A program made the position numbers and the translations under genes. From Pseudomonas sp. AN-1 (GTDB lineage Bacteria; Pseudomonadota; Gammaproteobacteria; Pseudomonadales; Pseudomonadaceae), in the NCBI RefSeq assembly GCF_034057115.1, contig NZ_CP139195.1:186001-250000 (forward strand): 64,000 nt of DNA. The letters are read 5' to 3'. A model generated the notes under the pieces. It was not told the origin of the DNA and did not search any database. It saw nothing but the letters and a program-made list of their open reading frames with translations. Every line of letters begins with the position of its first letter. Within the stretch, counting starts at the first letter, position 1. Below are positions 10,168 to 21,331 of the stretch, piece by piece.

Positions 10168-13100
10168 TCAGGCAGCGGACGGGGTCAGGCGCTCGAACAG
10201 CGCCTCCAGGGTGTTGAAGCGTTGTTCCGGGCGCTCCATCGGCACCACGAACTTGAACAGGGTGGCGCCCTCGAACTTGTAGCGGGTCGGCTGGCCCTGG
10301 ATCAGCTTGATCAGCGTCAGCGGGTCGACCGGGGTATGCGCGGCGAACTCGATGCGCCCGCCCTGCGGGCCGGCCTCGACCTTCCTGATGCCGAGCTGCT
10401 CGGCCCTGAGCTTGAGCAGGGTCAGGCGCATCAGGTGCTTGGTCGGCTCCGGCAGCAGGCCGAAGCGGTCGATCATCTCCACCTGCAGCTCGTTCAGCGC
10501 ATTCTCGTCGGTGCACGAGGCGATGCGCTTGTAGAGGATCAGGCGGGCGTTGACGTCGGGCAGGTAGTCCTCGGGGATCAGTGCCGGCAGGCGCAGGTTG
10601 ACCTCGGGGCCGCCGCCCAGCGGCTGCTCGAGGTTGGGCTGCTCGCCCTTGCGGATCGCCTTGACCGCGCGCTCGAGCATCTCCATGTACAGGGTGAAGC
10701 CGACCGCCTGGATCTGCCCGCTCTGGCCCTCGCCGAGCAGCTCGCCGGCGCCGCGGATCTCCAGGTCGTGGGTGGCTAGCACGAAGCCGGCGCCGAGGTC
10801 CTGGGCGCCGGCGATGGCCTCCAGGCGCTTCTGCGCGTCCTCGGTCATCTGCTGGCGCGACGGGGTGAGCAGGTAGGCGTAGGCCTGGTGGTGGCTGCGG
10901 CCGACCCGCCCGCGCAGCTGGTGCAGCTGGGCCAGGCCGAACTTGTCGGCGCGCTCGATGATGATGGTGTTGGCGCTGGGCACGTCGATGCCGGTCTCGA
11001 TGATGGTCGAGGCCACCAGCACGTTGAAGCGCTTGTGGTAGAAGTCGCTCATCACCTGCTCCAGCTCGCGCTCGCGCATCTGGCCGTGGCCGATGCCGAT
11101 GCGCGCCTCGGGCACCAGCTCGGCCAGCTCGGCGGCGCACTTCTCGATGCTCGACACCTCGTTGTGCAGGTAGTAGACCTGGCCGCCGCGCAGCAGCTCG
11201 CGCAGCAGCGCCTCCTTGATGGTCGGCTTGTTCTGCTCCATGACGAAGGTGCGCACCGACAGGCGGCGCGCCGGCGGGGTGGCGATGATCGACAGGTCGC
11301 GCATGCCCGACACTGCCATGTTCAGGGTGCGCGGGATCGGCGTGGCGGTCAGGGTGAGGACGTCCACCTCGCTGCGCAGGGCCTTGAACTGCTCCTTCTG
11401 GCGCACGCCGAAGCGGTGCTCCTCGTCGATGATGACCAGGCCGAGATCCTTGAACTTCACGTCGTCCTGCAGCAGCTTGTGGGTGCCGATGACGATGTCG
11501 ACCTTGCCCTCGGCGAGCAGCTGCTCGGCCTCGCGCACTTCCCTGGCCGACTTGAAGCGGCTCATCACCTCGACCTTCACCGGCCAGTCGGCGAAGCGGT
11601 CGCGGAAGCTGTTGTAGTGCTGCTGGGCGAGCAGTGTGGTGGGCACCAGCACCGCCACCTGTTTCCCACTATGGACAGCGATGAAGGCGGCGCGCATGGC
11701 CACCTCGGTCTTGCCGAAGCCGACGTCGCCGCACACCAGGCGGTCCATCGGCTTGGCGCTGAGCATGTCGGCGCGCACCGCCTCGATGGCGGCCTGCTGG
11801 TCCGGAGTCTCCTCGAACGGGAAACCGGCGCTGAAGGTCTCGTAGTCGGCGTGCGGGTCGCTGAAGGCGAAGCCCTGGCGGGCGGCGCGGCGGGCGTAGA
11901 CGTCGAGCAGCTCGGCGGCGACGTCGCGCACCTGCTCGGCGGCCTTGCGCTTGGCCCTCTGCCAGGTTTCCGAGCCGAGGCGGTGCAGCGGCGCCAGGGC
12001 GTCGTCGCTGCCGGTGTAGCGGGCGATCAGGTCGAGGCTGGCCACCGGCACGTAGAGCTTGGCCTCCTCGGCGTACTCGAGCATGAGGAACTCGGCCGGC
12101 TGGCCCTCCACCTCGAGGGTGACCAGGCCGCGGTAGCGGCCGACGCCGTGGTCGATGTGCACCACCGGCGCGCCTTCGCGCAGCTCGGTGAGGTGCTTGA
12201 TCACGTTGTCGCCGCCGCCCTGGCCCCGGTCGCGGCGGCGGCGCTGCATCACCCGGTGGCCGAACAGCGGGCTTTCCGGGATCAGCGCCAGCTCGTCGAG
12301 CAGCAGGCCCTCGTCGAGCGGGGCGATGGTGATCGCCAGACGCTCGCCGTCGGCGGCGAAGGCAGCCCAGCCGTCGACTTCCCTGGGCTTGAGCTTGAGG
12401 CGGGCGAGCAGCTCCAGCAGCGCCTCGCGGCGTCCGGCCGATTCGGCGCAGAACAGCACCCGTCCCGGGTACTCCTCGATGAAGCGGCGCAGCGCGGCCA
12501 GCGGCTCGCCGGCCTTGGCCTGGATCGCCAGGTCGGGCAGGGCGCGCGCATTGAAGCGCTCGCGGCCGACGCCTGGCTCGAGGTCGCGCTGGTCGGCGAC
12601 GATGCGCGGCCAGTCCTTGAGACGGGCGAAGCAGTCCTCCACCGGCAGAAACAGCTCGGCCGGCGGCAGCAGCGGCCGCTCGGGGTCGACGCGGCGATCC
12701 TCGTAGCGGCTGCGCACCTCGCTCCAGAACTGCTCGGCGGCGTGCTCGATGCCGGGCAGCGAGAACACCTGGGTGTCGGCCGGCAGGTAGTCGAACAGGG
12801 TGGCGGTCGCCTCGAAGAACAGCGGCAGGTAGTACTCGATGCCGGCCGGCACCAGGCCGCTGGACAGGTCCTGGTACAGCGGGCAGCGCCGGTAGTCGAC
12901 GTCGAAGCGCTCGCGGAAGCGCGCGCGGAAGTCGGCCACCGCCTTCTTCTCCAGCGGGAACTCGCGCGCCGGCAGCAGGCGGATCGAGTCGACCTTGTCC
13001 ACCGAGCGCTGGCTCTCGGGGTCGAAGGTGCGCAGGGTCTCGATCTCGTCGTCGAACAGGTCGATGCGGTAGGGCAGTTCGCTGCCCATCGGGTAGAGGT

Positions 13101-13608
13101 CGATCAGCGCGCCGCGCACGGCGAACTCGCCGTGCTCGTAGACGGTGTCCACGCAGCGGTAGCCGGCCGCCTCCAGGCGCGCGCGCATGTCGTCGACGTC
13201 GAGGCGCTGGCCGACGTCCAGCACCAGGCTGGAGCCGAGCAGGAAGCGCGGCGGCGCCAGGCGGTGCAGGGCGGTGGCGATCGGTACCACCAGCACGCCG
13301 TGCTTCAGTTCCGGCAGGCGGTAGAGGGTGGCGATGCGCTGGGAGATGATGTCCTGGTGCGGCGAGAACACGTCGTAGGCCAGGGTTTCCCAGTCGGGGA
13401 AGTGCAGCACCGGCAGGTCGGGGGCGAAGAAGCGCAGCTCCTCCTGCAGGCGCTCGGCGCTCTGGCTGCCTTCGGTCAGCAGCAGGGTGAAGCGCTGGCT
13501 GCGGCTGGCGGCCTCGGCGATGGCCAGGCTCTGGGCGGCGCCGGGCAGGTTGCCCCAGTGTTGTTTGCCGGCGGCGGCCGGCAGGCTCGGAAGACGCAGT
13601 ACGGTCAC
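10168..13608 (-). CDS. mfd: Transcription-repair coupling factor
   Basis: An 1146-residue Mfd, matching the usual length. It removes stalled RNA polymerase and recruits UvrA to transcribed-strand lesions. Domains in order: UvrB-like N-terminal module (HFPDWETLAYDVFSPHQDIISQR), RNA polymerase-interacting domain in the middle (HIDHGVGRYRGLVTLEVEG), SF2 translocase with Walker A CGDVGFGKTEVAMRAAF, DEEH box VIIDEEHRFGVRQKE, motif III LTATPIPRTL and the TRG region, then the C-terminal UvrA-masking domain. The start is GTG at 13608 (VTVLRLPSL), selected by family match; the frame continues upstream across the gap2 promoter but without homology. The downstream csiV gene follows by 12 bases. Confidence 0.97.
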   Translation of the reverse strand: MTVLRLPSLPAAAGKQHWGNLPGAAQSLAIAEAASRSQRFTLLLTEGSQSAERLQEELRFFAPDLPVLHFPDWETLAYDVFSPHQDIISQRIATLYRLPELKHGVLVVPIATALHRLAPPRFLLGSSLVLDVGQRLDVDDMRARLEAAGYRCVDTVYEHGEFAVRGALIDLYPMGSELPYRIDLFDDEIETLRTFDPESQRSVDKVDSIRLLPAREFPLEKKAVADFRARFRERFDVDYRRCPLYQDLSSGLVPAGIEYYLPLFFEATATLFDYLPADTQVFSLPGIEHAAEQFWSEVRSRYEDRRVDPERPLLPPAELFLPVEDCFARLKDWPRIVADQRDLEPGVGRERFNARALPDLAIQAKAGEPLAALRRFIEEYPGRVLFCAESAGRREALLELLARLKLKPREVDGWAAFAADGERLAITIAPLDEGLLLDELALIPESPLFGHRVMQRRRRDRGQGGGDNVIKHLTELREGAPVVHIDHGVGRYRGLVTLEVEGQPAEFLMLEYAEEAKLYVPVASLDLIARYTGSDDALAPLHRLGSETWQRAKRKAAEQVRDVAAELLDVYARRAARQGFAFSDPHADYETFSAGFPFEETPDQQAAIEAVRADMLSAKPMDRLVCGDVGFGKTEVAMRAAFIAVHSGKQVAVLVPTTLLAQQHYNSFRDRFADWPVKVEVMSRFKSAREVREAEQLLAEGKVDIVIGTHKLLQDDVKFKDLGLVIIDEEHRFGVRQKEQFKALRSEVDVLTLTATPIPRTLNMAVSGMRDLSIIATPPARRLSVRTFVMEQNKPTIKEALLRELLRGGQVYYLHNEVSSIEKCAAELAELVPEARIGIGHGQMRERELEQVMSDFYHKRFNVLVASTIIETGIDVPSANTIIIERADKFGLAQLHQLRGRVGRSHHQAYAYLLTPSRQQMTEDAQKRLEAIAGAQDLGAGFVLATHDLEIRGAGELLGEGQSGQIQAVGFTLYMEMLERAVKAIRKGEQPNLEQPLGGGPEVNLRLPALIPEDYLPDVNARLILYKRIASCTDENALNELQVEMIDRFGLLPEPTKHLMRLTLLKLRAEQLGIRKVEAGPQGGRIEFAAHTPVDPLTLIKLIQGQPTRYKFEGATLFKFVVPMERPEQRFNTLEALFERLTPSAA

Positions 13609-13683
13609 GGGCGGCTCTGGATGGCGACAAAGTCCGGATTGTAGCGGGGCCTCGCGCCGACTGTCAGTGCCGCGCGCGGCACG

Positions 13684-13712
13684 TTGCCCGAAAGCGCTGG
13701 CGCCGTCATAAT
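13684..13712 (+). promoter_or_regulatory. Probable gap2 promoter
   Basis: TTGCCC at 13684-13689 and CATAAT at 13707-13712 are separated by 17 bases in the intergenic space between divergent mfd and gap2. Predicted leader is about 37 nt. Sequence match only. Confidence 0.5.
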
Positions 13713-13755
13713 GTAGCCCTTTTTTGTTATCCCCTACATGTGGAAGGTACCGCCC

Positions 13756-15198
13756 GTGACCCAGAAGACCGACCAGTGCCTTGGTGAGTGGATTGATCGC
13801 GAGGCCCTCGCAGAGGCCATGATTCCGCTGATCGGCCAGCTCTACCGCAACAACAATGTGGTGACTTCGATCTACGGCCGCGGCCTGATCAACCGTTCGG
13901 TAATCGGCATCCTCAAGGCGCACCGCTTCGCCCGCCAGATCGACGACGCCGAGCTGTCGGTCCATGACACCTTCCCGATCCTGCAGGCCCTGGGTCAGCT
14001 GGAGCTGGGCGCCGCCTCCGTCGACCTGGGTCGCCTGGCGGTCAAGTTCAAGCACGAAGGCAACGGCCGCAGCGCCGAGCAGTTCGTGCGCGAGGAGCTG
14101 GCCGAAGTGGTCGGCAAGCAGGGCAGCGAGCAGCGCGAAGGCACCGACGTGGTGCTGTACGGCTTCGGTCGCATCGGTCGCCTGCTGGCGCGCATCATGA
14201 TCGAGAAGACCGGCGGCGGCGACGGCCTGCGCCTGCGTGCCATCGTCGTGCGCAAGGGTGCCGCCAACGACCTGGTCAAGCGTGCCAGCCTGCTGCGTCG
14301 CGACTCGGTGCACGGTCCGTTCAACGGCACCATCACCATCGACGAGGAGAACAACACCATCCTCGCCAATGGCAACCTGATCCAGGTGATCTACTCCAAC
14401 GACCCGACCACCGTCGACTACACCGCCTACGGCATCAACAACGCCATCGTCGTCGACAACACCGGCAAGTGGCGTGACGCCGAGGGTCTGGGCCAGCACC
14501 TGAAGTGCCCGGGCGCCGCCCGCGTGATCCTGACCGCGCCGGGCAAGGGCGAGATCAAGAACATCGTCCATGGCATCAACCATGGCCTGATCGGCGCCGA
14601 CGACAAGATACTGTCCGCCGCCTCCTGCACCACCAACGCCATCGTGCCGGTGCTGAAGGCCGTCTACGACAAGTTCGGCATCGCCCATGGTCACGTGGAG
14701 ACCGTGCACTCCTACACCAACGACCAGAACCTGATCGACAACTTCCACAAGGGCGATCGCCGCGGCCGCAGTGCACCGCTGAACATGGTGATCACCGAGA
14801 CCGGCGCCGCCACCGCTGCCGCCAAGGCCCTGCCGGTGCTCAAGGGCAAGCTGACCGGCAACGCCATCCGCGTGCCGACGCCGAACGTCTCCATGGCCAT
14901 TCTCAACCTGACCCTGGAGAAGGCCACCAGCCGCGAGGAGATCAACGAGTACCTGCGCCACATGGCGCTGCACTCGGAGCTGCACAAGCAGATCGACTTC
15001 ACCAACTCGCCGGAAGTGGTGTCCACCGACTTCGTCGGTTCCCGCCATGCCGGCATCGTCGACGCCGAAGCCACCATCTGCAACGACAACCGCGTCGTGC
15101 TCTACGTGTGGTACGACAACGAGTTCGGCTACAGCTGCCAGGTGGTGCGCGTGCTGGAGGACATGGCCGGGGTCAACCCGCCGTCCTTCCCGCGCTGA
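13756..15198 (+). CDS. gap2: Glyceraldehyde-3-phosphate dehydrogenase, long form with N-terminal extension
   Basis: A 480-residue GAPDH. The catalytic domain starts near residue 131 with the Rossmann motif VVLYGFGRIGRL; the catalytic Cys is Cys291 in SAASCTTNA. The first ~130 residues are an extra helical domain (GEWIDREALAEAMIPLIGQLYRNNNVV) absent from classical ~335-residue GAPDHs but typical of the pseudomonad gene beside mfd. Pseudomonads carry several GAPDH paralogues with glycolytic or gluconeogenic roles; which role this one has cannot be read here. GTG at 13756 is favoured, 8 bases after ggaag; an in-frame ATG lies at 13738. A terminator follows. Confidence 0.92.
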   Translation: MTQKTDQCLGEWIDREALAEAMIPLIGQLYRNNNVVTSIYGRGLINRSVIGILKAHRFARQIDDAELSVHDTFPILQALGQLELGAASVDLGRLAVKFKHEGNGRSAEQFVREELAEVVGKQGSEQREGTDVVLYGFGRIGRLLARIMIEKTGGGDGLRLRAIVVRKGAANDLVKRASLLRRDSVHGPFNGTITIDEENNTILANGNLIQVIYSNDPTTVDYTAYGINNAIVVDNTGKWRDAEGLGQHLKCPGAARVILTAPGKGEIKNIVHGINHGLIGADDKILSAASCTTNAIVPVLKAVYDKFGIAHGHVETVHSYTNDQNLIDNFHKGDRRGRSAPLNMVITETGAATAAAKALPVLKGKLTGNAIRVPTPNVSMAILNLTLEKATSREEINEYLRHMALHSELHKQIDFTNSPEVVSTDFVGSRHAGIVDAEATICNDNRVVLYVWYDNEFGYSCQVVRVLEDMAGVNPPSFPR

Positions 15199-15217
15199 TC
15201 CGCGCTGCTGCGGTCTG

Positions 15218-15250
15218 AAAAACGGGAGCCTCGGCTCCCGTTTTTCTTTT
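15218..15250 (+). terminator. Terminator after gap2
   Basis: The arms aaaaacgggagcc and ggctcccgttttt with a tc loop are followed by a T-rich tract. Confidence 0.92.
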
Positions 15251-15321
15251 CCGGACAGACACTTGTGAGGGGCTCTTGTATCTGCTTGTTACTGTTTGCC
15301 CCAATTAAACGGCGGCTTCGG

Positions 15322-15350
15322 TGGCCAGCGGGTGAGGGGGTCCTTATAAT
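15322..15350 (+). promoter_or_regulatory. Candidate nqr operon promoter
   Basis: A perfect TATAAT at 15345-15350 is preceded by TGGCCA (4 of 6 consensus) 17 bases upstream. It lies in the 280-base gap before nqrA, giving a leader of about 120 nt. I see no other gene in that gap. Confidence 0.5.
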
Positions 15351-15394
15351 CGTTCGGATTTTTGCACGGGGTATTTCCGGTTCGACGTCGATGA

Positions 15395-16816
<1,422 letters not shown>

Positions 16817-16818
16817 CC

Positions 16819-18030
16819 ATGGGAATGCGTGATTTCCTCGACAAGATCGAGCACAACTTCGAGAAGGGCGGCAAGTACGAGAAGTGGTACGCCCTCTACG
16901 AGGCCGTGGACACCTTCTTCTATCGCCCCGGCAGCGTGACCAAGACCACCGCCCACGTGCGCGACGGCATCGACCTCAAGCGCATGATGATCACCGTCTG
17001 GCTGTGCACCTTCCCGGCGATGTTCTTCGGCATGTGGAACGTCGGCCACCAGGCCAACCTGGTCTTCGCCCAGAGCCCCGAGCTGCTGGCGGCGCAGGAT
17101 GGCTGGCGCTTCAGCCTGATCGGCGCGCTGGCCGGCTTCGACCCGGGCAGCCTGTGGGACTGCTTCATCCAGGGCGCGGCCTGGTTCCTGCCGATCTACC
17201 TGGTGACTTTCATCGTCGGCGGCTTCTGGGAAGTGCTGTTCGCTTCCATCCGTCGCCACGAGGTCAACGAAGGCTTCTTCGTCACCTCGGTGCTGTTCGC
17301 CCTGATCCTGCCGCCGACCATCCCGCTGTGGCAGGTCGCGCTGGGCATCAGCTTCGGCGTGGTGATCGGCAAGGAAGTGTTCGGCGGCACCGGCAAGAAC
17401 TTCCTCAACCCGGCCCTGGTCGGCCGCGCCTTCCTGTTCTTCGCCTACCCGGCGCAGATCTCCGGCGACGGCGTGTGGACCGCGGTGGACGGCTTCGCCG
17501 GCGCCACCAGCCTGAGCCTGGCCGCCGCCGGCGGCGTCGAGGCGATCGCTAGCCAGGGCATCACCTGGATGGATGCCTTCCTCGGCTTCGAGCACGGCTC
17601 GATCGGCGAGACCAGCACCCTGGCCATCCTGCTCGGCGGCGCGGTGCTGCTGCTGACCAAGATCGCCGCCTGGCGCATCGTCGCCGGCGTGATGCTCGGC
17701 ATGATCGCCACCAGCACCCTGTTCAACGTCATCGGCTCGGACACCAACCCGCTGTTCGCCATGCCCTGGTACTGGCACCTGGTGGTCGGCGGCTTCGCCT
17801 TCGCCATGGTGTTCATGGCCACCGACCCGGTCTCGGCGTCGATGACCAACACCGGCAAGTGGCTGTTCGGCGCGCTGATCGGCCTGATGGTGGTGCTGAT
17901 CCGCGTGGTCAACCCGGCCTTCCCGGAAGGCATGATGCTGGCGATCCTGTTCGCCAACCTGTTTGCACCGCTGATCGACCACTTCGTCGTTCAGGCCAAT
18001 ATCAAGCGGAGGCTGGCACGCAATGTCTAG
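16819..18030 (+). CDS. nqrB: Nqr subunit B, membrane subunit with covalent FMN
   Basis: A 403-residue polytopic inner-membrane protein with about ten hydrophobic segments after a soluble N-terminus ([20 protein letters not shown]). The FMN-accepting threonine is Thr230 in GFAGATSLS, equivalent to Thr236 of Vibrio cholerae NqrB; FMN is attached by the ApbE encoded downstream. The ATG at 16819 follows gaaggaggg; a TTG two codons earlier is in frame but less likely. The 3' end overlaps nqrC by 8 bases, indicating translational coupling. Confidence 0.97.
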   Translation: MGMRDFLDKIEHNFEKGGKYEKWYALYEAVDTFFYRPGSVTKTTAHVRDGIDLKRMMITVWLCTFPAMFFGMWNVGHQANLVFAQSPELLAAQDGWRFSLIGALAGFDPGSLWDCFIQGAAWFLPIYLVTFIVGGFWEVLFASIRRHEVNEGFFVTSVLFALILPPTIPLWQVALGISFGVVIGKEVFGGTGKNFLNPALVGRAFLFFAYPAQISGDGVWTAVDGFAGATSLSLAAAGGVEAIASQGITWMDAFLGFEHGSIGETSTLAILLGGAVLLLTKIAAWRIVAGVMLGMIATSTLFNVIGSDTNPLFAMPWYWHLVVGGFAFAMVFMATDPVSASMTNTGKWLFGALIGLMVVLIRVVNPAFPEGMMLAILFANLFAPLIDHFVVQANIKRRLARNV

Positions 18031-18811
18031 TCAAAAGGAATCCACCGTCCGCACCCTCATGGTGGCGCTGGTGGTCTGCCTGGTGTGCTCGGTGTTCGTC
18101 GCCGGCGCGGCCGTGGCACTGAAACCGACCCAGGTCGAGAACCGCCAGCTGGACAAGCAGCGCAGCATCCTGGCCATCGCCGGCCTGGGTGAGGCCGAGA
18201 TGTCCGGCAAGCAGGTCAAGCAGCTGTTCGCCGAGCGCATCCGCGCCCGCGTGGTCGATCTGCAGACCGGCAAGTTCAGCGACGCCCAGGATGCGGCGAC
18301 CTTCGATCCGCTCAAGGCGGCCAAGGATCCGAAGCTGTCCGACGCCCTCAGCGGCGCCCAGGACATCGCCTCGATCAAGCGCCGCGAGCGCTTCACCACC
18401 GTCTACCTGGTGGAGGCCGACGGCAAGCTGGAAACCCTGATCCTGCCGGTGCGCGGCTACGGCCTGTGGTCGACCCTGCACGGCTTCATGGCGGTCAAGG
18501 GCGACCTCAACACAGTGGCCGGCTTCGGCTTCTACCAGCACGCCGAGACCCCGGGTCTGGGCGGCGAGGTGGACAACCCGAAATGGAAGGCGCTGTGGCG
18601 GGGCAAGACCCTGTTCGACGAGCAGGGCCAGCCGAACATCGCCATCATCAAGGGCGGTGTCGATCCGCAGAGTCCGCAGGCCGGTCATCAGGTGGACGGC
18701 CTGGCAGGCGCGACCCTGACCAGCAAGGGCGTGCACAACCTGCTGCAGTTCTGGCTGGGCCGGGACGGCTTCGGTCCCTTCATTGCTAACCTGCGTGCCG
18801 GGGAGGCCTGA
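18023..18811 (+). CDS. nqrC: Nqr subunit C, covalent FMN protein
   Basis: A 262-residue protein with a single N-terminal transmembrane helix ([21 protein letters not shown]) and a periplasmic FMN-binding domain. The flavinylated residue is Thr231 in [11 protein letters not shown], matching the (S/A)GATxTS motif modified by ApbE. NqrC relays electrons to FMN of NqrB. It begins inside the end of nqrB and ends 2 bases before nqrD. Confidence 0.97.
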   Translation: MSSQKESTVRTLMVALVVCLVCSVFVAGAAVALKPTQVENRQLDKQRSILAIAGLGEAEMSGKQVKQLFAERIRARVVDLQTGKFSDAQDAATFDPLKAAKDPKLSDALSGAQDIASIKRRERFTTVYLVEADGKLETLILPVRGYGLWSTLHGFMAVKGDLNTVAGFGFYQHAETPGLGGEVDNPKWKALWRGKTLFDEQGQPNIAIIKGGVDPQSPQAGHQVDGLAGATLTSKGVHNLLQFWLGRDGFGPFIANLRAGEA

Positions 18812-18813
18812 TC

Positions 18814-19479
18814 ATGTCCAAACCCACAATCAAGGAAGTCCTGCTCAACCCCATCGTCCACAACAACCCGATCGGTCTGCAGATCCTCGGCATCTGTTCG
18901 GCGCTGGCGGTGACCTCCAACCTGAAGACCGCGCTGGTGATGTCGATCGCCCTGACCCTGGTGACCGGCTTCTCCAACCTGTTCATCTCGCTGGTGCGCA
19001 GCCAGATCCCCAGCTCGATCCGCATGATCGTGCAGATGGTGATCATCGCCTCGCTGGTGATCGTGGTCGACCAGGTGCTCAAGGCCTATGCCTTCAGCCT
19101 GGCCAAGCAGTTGTCGGTGTTCGTCGGCCTGATCATCACCAACTGCATCGTGATGGGCCGCGCCGAAGCCTTCGCCATGGCCAACCCGCCGGTGCTGTCG
19201 TTCTTCGACGGCATCGGCAACGGCCTGGGCTACAGCGCCATGCTGATCATCCTCGGCGTGGTCCGCGAGCTGTTCGGCTCCGGCAAGCTGCTCGGCTTCG
19301 AGATCATCCCGGTGATCAACGACGGCGGCTGGTACCAGCCCAACGGCCTGCTGCTGCTGCCGCCCTCGGCGTTCTTCCTGATCGGCCTGATCATCTGGGG
19401 CCTGCGCACCTGGAAGACCGCCCAGGTCGAGAGGCCCAGCTACAAGATGGCTCCGCACGTTAGCAAGGAGGCCTACTGA
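18814..19479 (+). CDS. nqrD: Nqr subunit D
   Basis: A 221-residue integral membrane protein with six hydrophobic stretches. Cys28 (LGICSAL) and Cys111 (TNCIVMG) correspond to the cysteines that, with the pair in NqrE, bind the iron centre within the membrane in structurally studied Nqr complexes; NqrM is required to place it. The stop overlaps the nqrE ATG. Confidence 0.97.
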   Translation: MSKPTIKEVLLNPIVHNNPIGLQILGICSALAVTSNLKTALVMSIALTLVTGFSNLFISLVRSQIPSSIRMIVQMVIIASLVIVVDQVLKAYAFSLAKQLSVFVGLIITNCIVMGRAEAFAMANPPVLSFFDGIGNGLGYSAMLIILGVVRELFGSGKLLGFEIIPVINDGGWYQPNGLLLLPPSAFFLIGLIIWGLRTWKTAQVERPSYKMAPHVSKEAY

Positions 19480-20087
19480 TGGAACACTACATCAGCCTGT
19501 TCGTGAAGGCCGTGTTCGTGGAGAACATGGCGCTGGCCTTCTTCCTCGGCATGTGTACCTTCATTGCCATTTCCAAGAAGGTGGAGACGGCGATCGGCCT
19601 CGGCATCGCCGTGGTGGTGGTGCAGACCATCACCGTGCCGGCCAACAACCTGCTGTACACCTACCTGCTCAAGGAAGGGGCGCTGGCCTGGGCCGGCCTG
19701 CCGGACGTCGATCTCAGCTTCCTCGGCCTGCTCAGCTACATCGGCGTGATCGCCGCCATCGTGCAGATCCTCGAGATGCTGCTGGACAAGTACGTGCCCT
19801 CGCTCTACAACGCGCTGGGCGTGTTCCTGCCGCTGATCACGGTGAACTGCGCGATCATGGCCGGCTCGCTGTTCATGGTCGAGCGTGACTACAACCTCTC
19901 GGAAAGCGTGGTCTACGGCCTGGGCTCGGGCTTCTCCTGGGCACTGGCGATCGCCGTGCTCGCCGGCGTGCGCGAGAAGCTCAAGTACAGCGACGTGCCC
20001 GCCGGCCTGCAGGGGCTGGGCATCACCTTCATCACCATCGGCCTGATGTCGCTGGGCTTCATGTCGTTCTCCGGCGTGCAGCTCTAA
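19479..20087 (+). CDS. nqrE: Nqr subunit E
   Basis: A 202-residue membrane protein, paralogous to NqrD but in inverted membrane orientation. Cys26 (GMCTFIA) and Cys124 (TVNCAIMAG) complete the intramembrane iron site with NqrD Cys28/Cys111. It overlaps nqrD by one base and is followed 15 bases later by nqrF with a good ggaaggga ribosome site. Confidence 0.97.
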   Translation: MEHYISLFVKAVFVENMALAFFLGMCTFIAISKKVETAIGLGIAVVVVQTITVPANNLLYTYLLKEGALAWAGLPDVDLSFLGLLSYIGVIAAIVQILEMLLDKYVPSLYNALGVFLPLITVNCAIMAGSLFMVERDYNLSESVVYGLGSGFSWALAIAVLAGVREKLKYSDVPAGLQGLGITFITIGLMSLGFMSFSGVQL

Positions 20088-20102
20088 GGAAGGGAAGAAC
20101 AG

Positions 20103-21326
20103 ATGAACTATGAAATCTTCCTCGCCATCGGCATGTTCACCGCCATCGTGCTGGCGCTGGTGGTCATCATCCTGATGGCCCGCGCCAAGCTGGTGTCCAG
20201 CGGCGACGTGAACATTCTCATCAACGGCGAGCGCACCATCACCGTACCGGCCGGCGGCAAGCTGCTGCAGACCCTGGCCGCCAACAACATCTTCCTGTCC
20301 TCCGCCTGCGGCGGCGGCGGCACCTGCGCCCAGTGCAAGTGCATCGTCGAGTCGGGCGGCGGCGAGATGCTGCCGACCGAGGAGTCGCACTTCACCAAGC
20401 GCGAGGCCAAGGCCGGCTGGCGCCTGTCCTGCCAGACCCCGGTCAAGCAGGACATGCACATCGAGGTGCCGGAAGAAGTCTTCGGCGTGAAGAAGTGGGA
20501 ATGCACGGTGGAGTCCAACCCCAACGTGGCCACCTTCATCAAGGAGCTGACCCTGCGCCTGCCGGACGGCGAGAGCGTGGACTTCCGCGCCGGCGGCTAC
20601 GTACAGCTGGAGTGCCCGCCGCACGTGGTCAACTACAAGGACTTCGACATCCAGCCCGAGTACCGCGGCGACTGGGACAAGTTCAACATGTGGCGTTTCG
20701 TGTCGAAGGTGGACGAGCCGACCATTCGCGCCTACTCCATGGCGAACTACCCGGAAGAGAAGGGCATCGTCAAGTTCAACATCCGCATCGCCTCGCCGCC
20801 GCCGGGCAAGGACGACATCCCGCCGGGCAAGATGTCCTCCTACGTGTTCAACCTCAAGCCGGGCGACAAGATCACCGTGTACGGACCCTTCGGCGAGTTC
20901 TTCGCCAAGGACACCGACAACGAGATGGTGTTCATCGGTGGCGGCGCCGGCATGGCGCCGATGCGCTCGCACATCTTCGACCAGCTCAAGCGCCTGAAGT
21001 CCACGCGCAAGATGAGCTTCTGGTACGGCGCTCGCTCGATGCGCGAGGCGTTCTACGTCGAGGAGTACGACCAGCTGCAGGCCGAGAACCCGAACTTCCA
21101 GTGGCACCTGGCGCTGTCCGACCCGCAGCCCGAGGACAACTGGACCGGCCTGACCGGCTTCATCCACAACGTGCTCTACGAGAACTACCTGAAGGACCAT
21201 CCGGCGCCCGAGGACTGCGAGTTCTACATGTGCGGTCCGCCGATGATGAACGCCGCGGTGATCAAGATGCTGCTCGACCTGGGCGTGGAGCGGGAGAACA
21301 TCCTGCTCGACGACTTCGGCGGCTAG
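20103..21326 (+). CDS. nqrF: Nqr subunit F, NADH dehydrogenase subunit
   Basis: A 407-residue protein and the entry point of electrons into Nqr. Domains: N-terminal membrane anchor ([20 protein letters not shown]), plant-type [2Fe-2S] ferredoxin with ligands Cys69, Cys75, Cys78 and Cys110, and a ferredoxin-NADP reductase-like module with the FAD motif RAYSMANYP and the NADH-binding [12 protein letters not shown]. The C-terminal CGPPMMN is conserved. It is followed 5 bases later by apbE. Confidence 0.98.
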   Translation: MNYEIFLAIGMFTAIVLALVVIILMARAKLVSSGDVNILINGERTITVPAGGKLLQTLAANNIFLSSACGGGGTCAQCKCIVESGGGEMLPTEESHFTKREAKAGWRLSCQTPVKQDMHIEVPEEVFGVKKWECTVESNPNVATFIKELTLRLPDGESVDFRAGGYVQLECPPHVVNYKDFDIQPEYRGDWDKFNMWRFVSKVDEPTIRAYSMANYPEEKGIVKFNIRIASPPPGKDDIPPGKMSSYVFNLKPGDKITVYGPFGEFFAKDTDNEMVFIGGGAGMAPMRSHIFDQLKRLKSTRKMSFWYGARSMREAFYVEEYDQLQAENPNFQWHLALSDPQPEDNWTGLTGFIHNVLYENYLKDHPAPEDCEFYMCGPPMMNAAVIKMLLDLGVERENILLDDFGG

Positions 21327-21331
21327 TGTCG

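Noticed and set aside
10888-13644. Long plus-strand reading frame antisense to mfd
   Set aside because: Ala/Gly/Leu/Val/Gln-rich translation without motifs, typical of high-GC antisense frames; mfd on the minus strand is intact.
13609-15048. Possible N-terminal extension of mfd by almost 500 codons
   Set aside because: The minus-strand frame stays open across the whole gap2 gene by chance; Mfd homology begins at the GTG at 13608 and the length then matches the family.
20333-21331. Upstream extension of the apbE frame through nqrF
   Set aside because: The extension is an out-of-frame shadow of nqrF; the lipoprotein signal peptide beginning at 21332 fixes the start.
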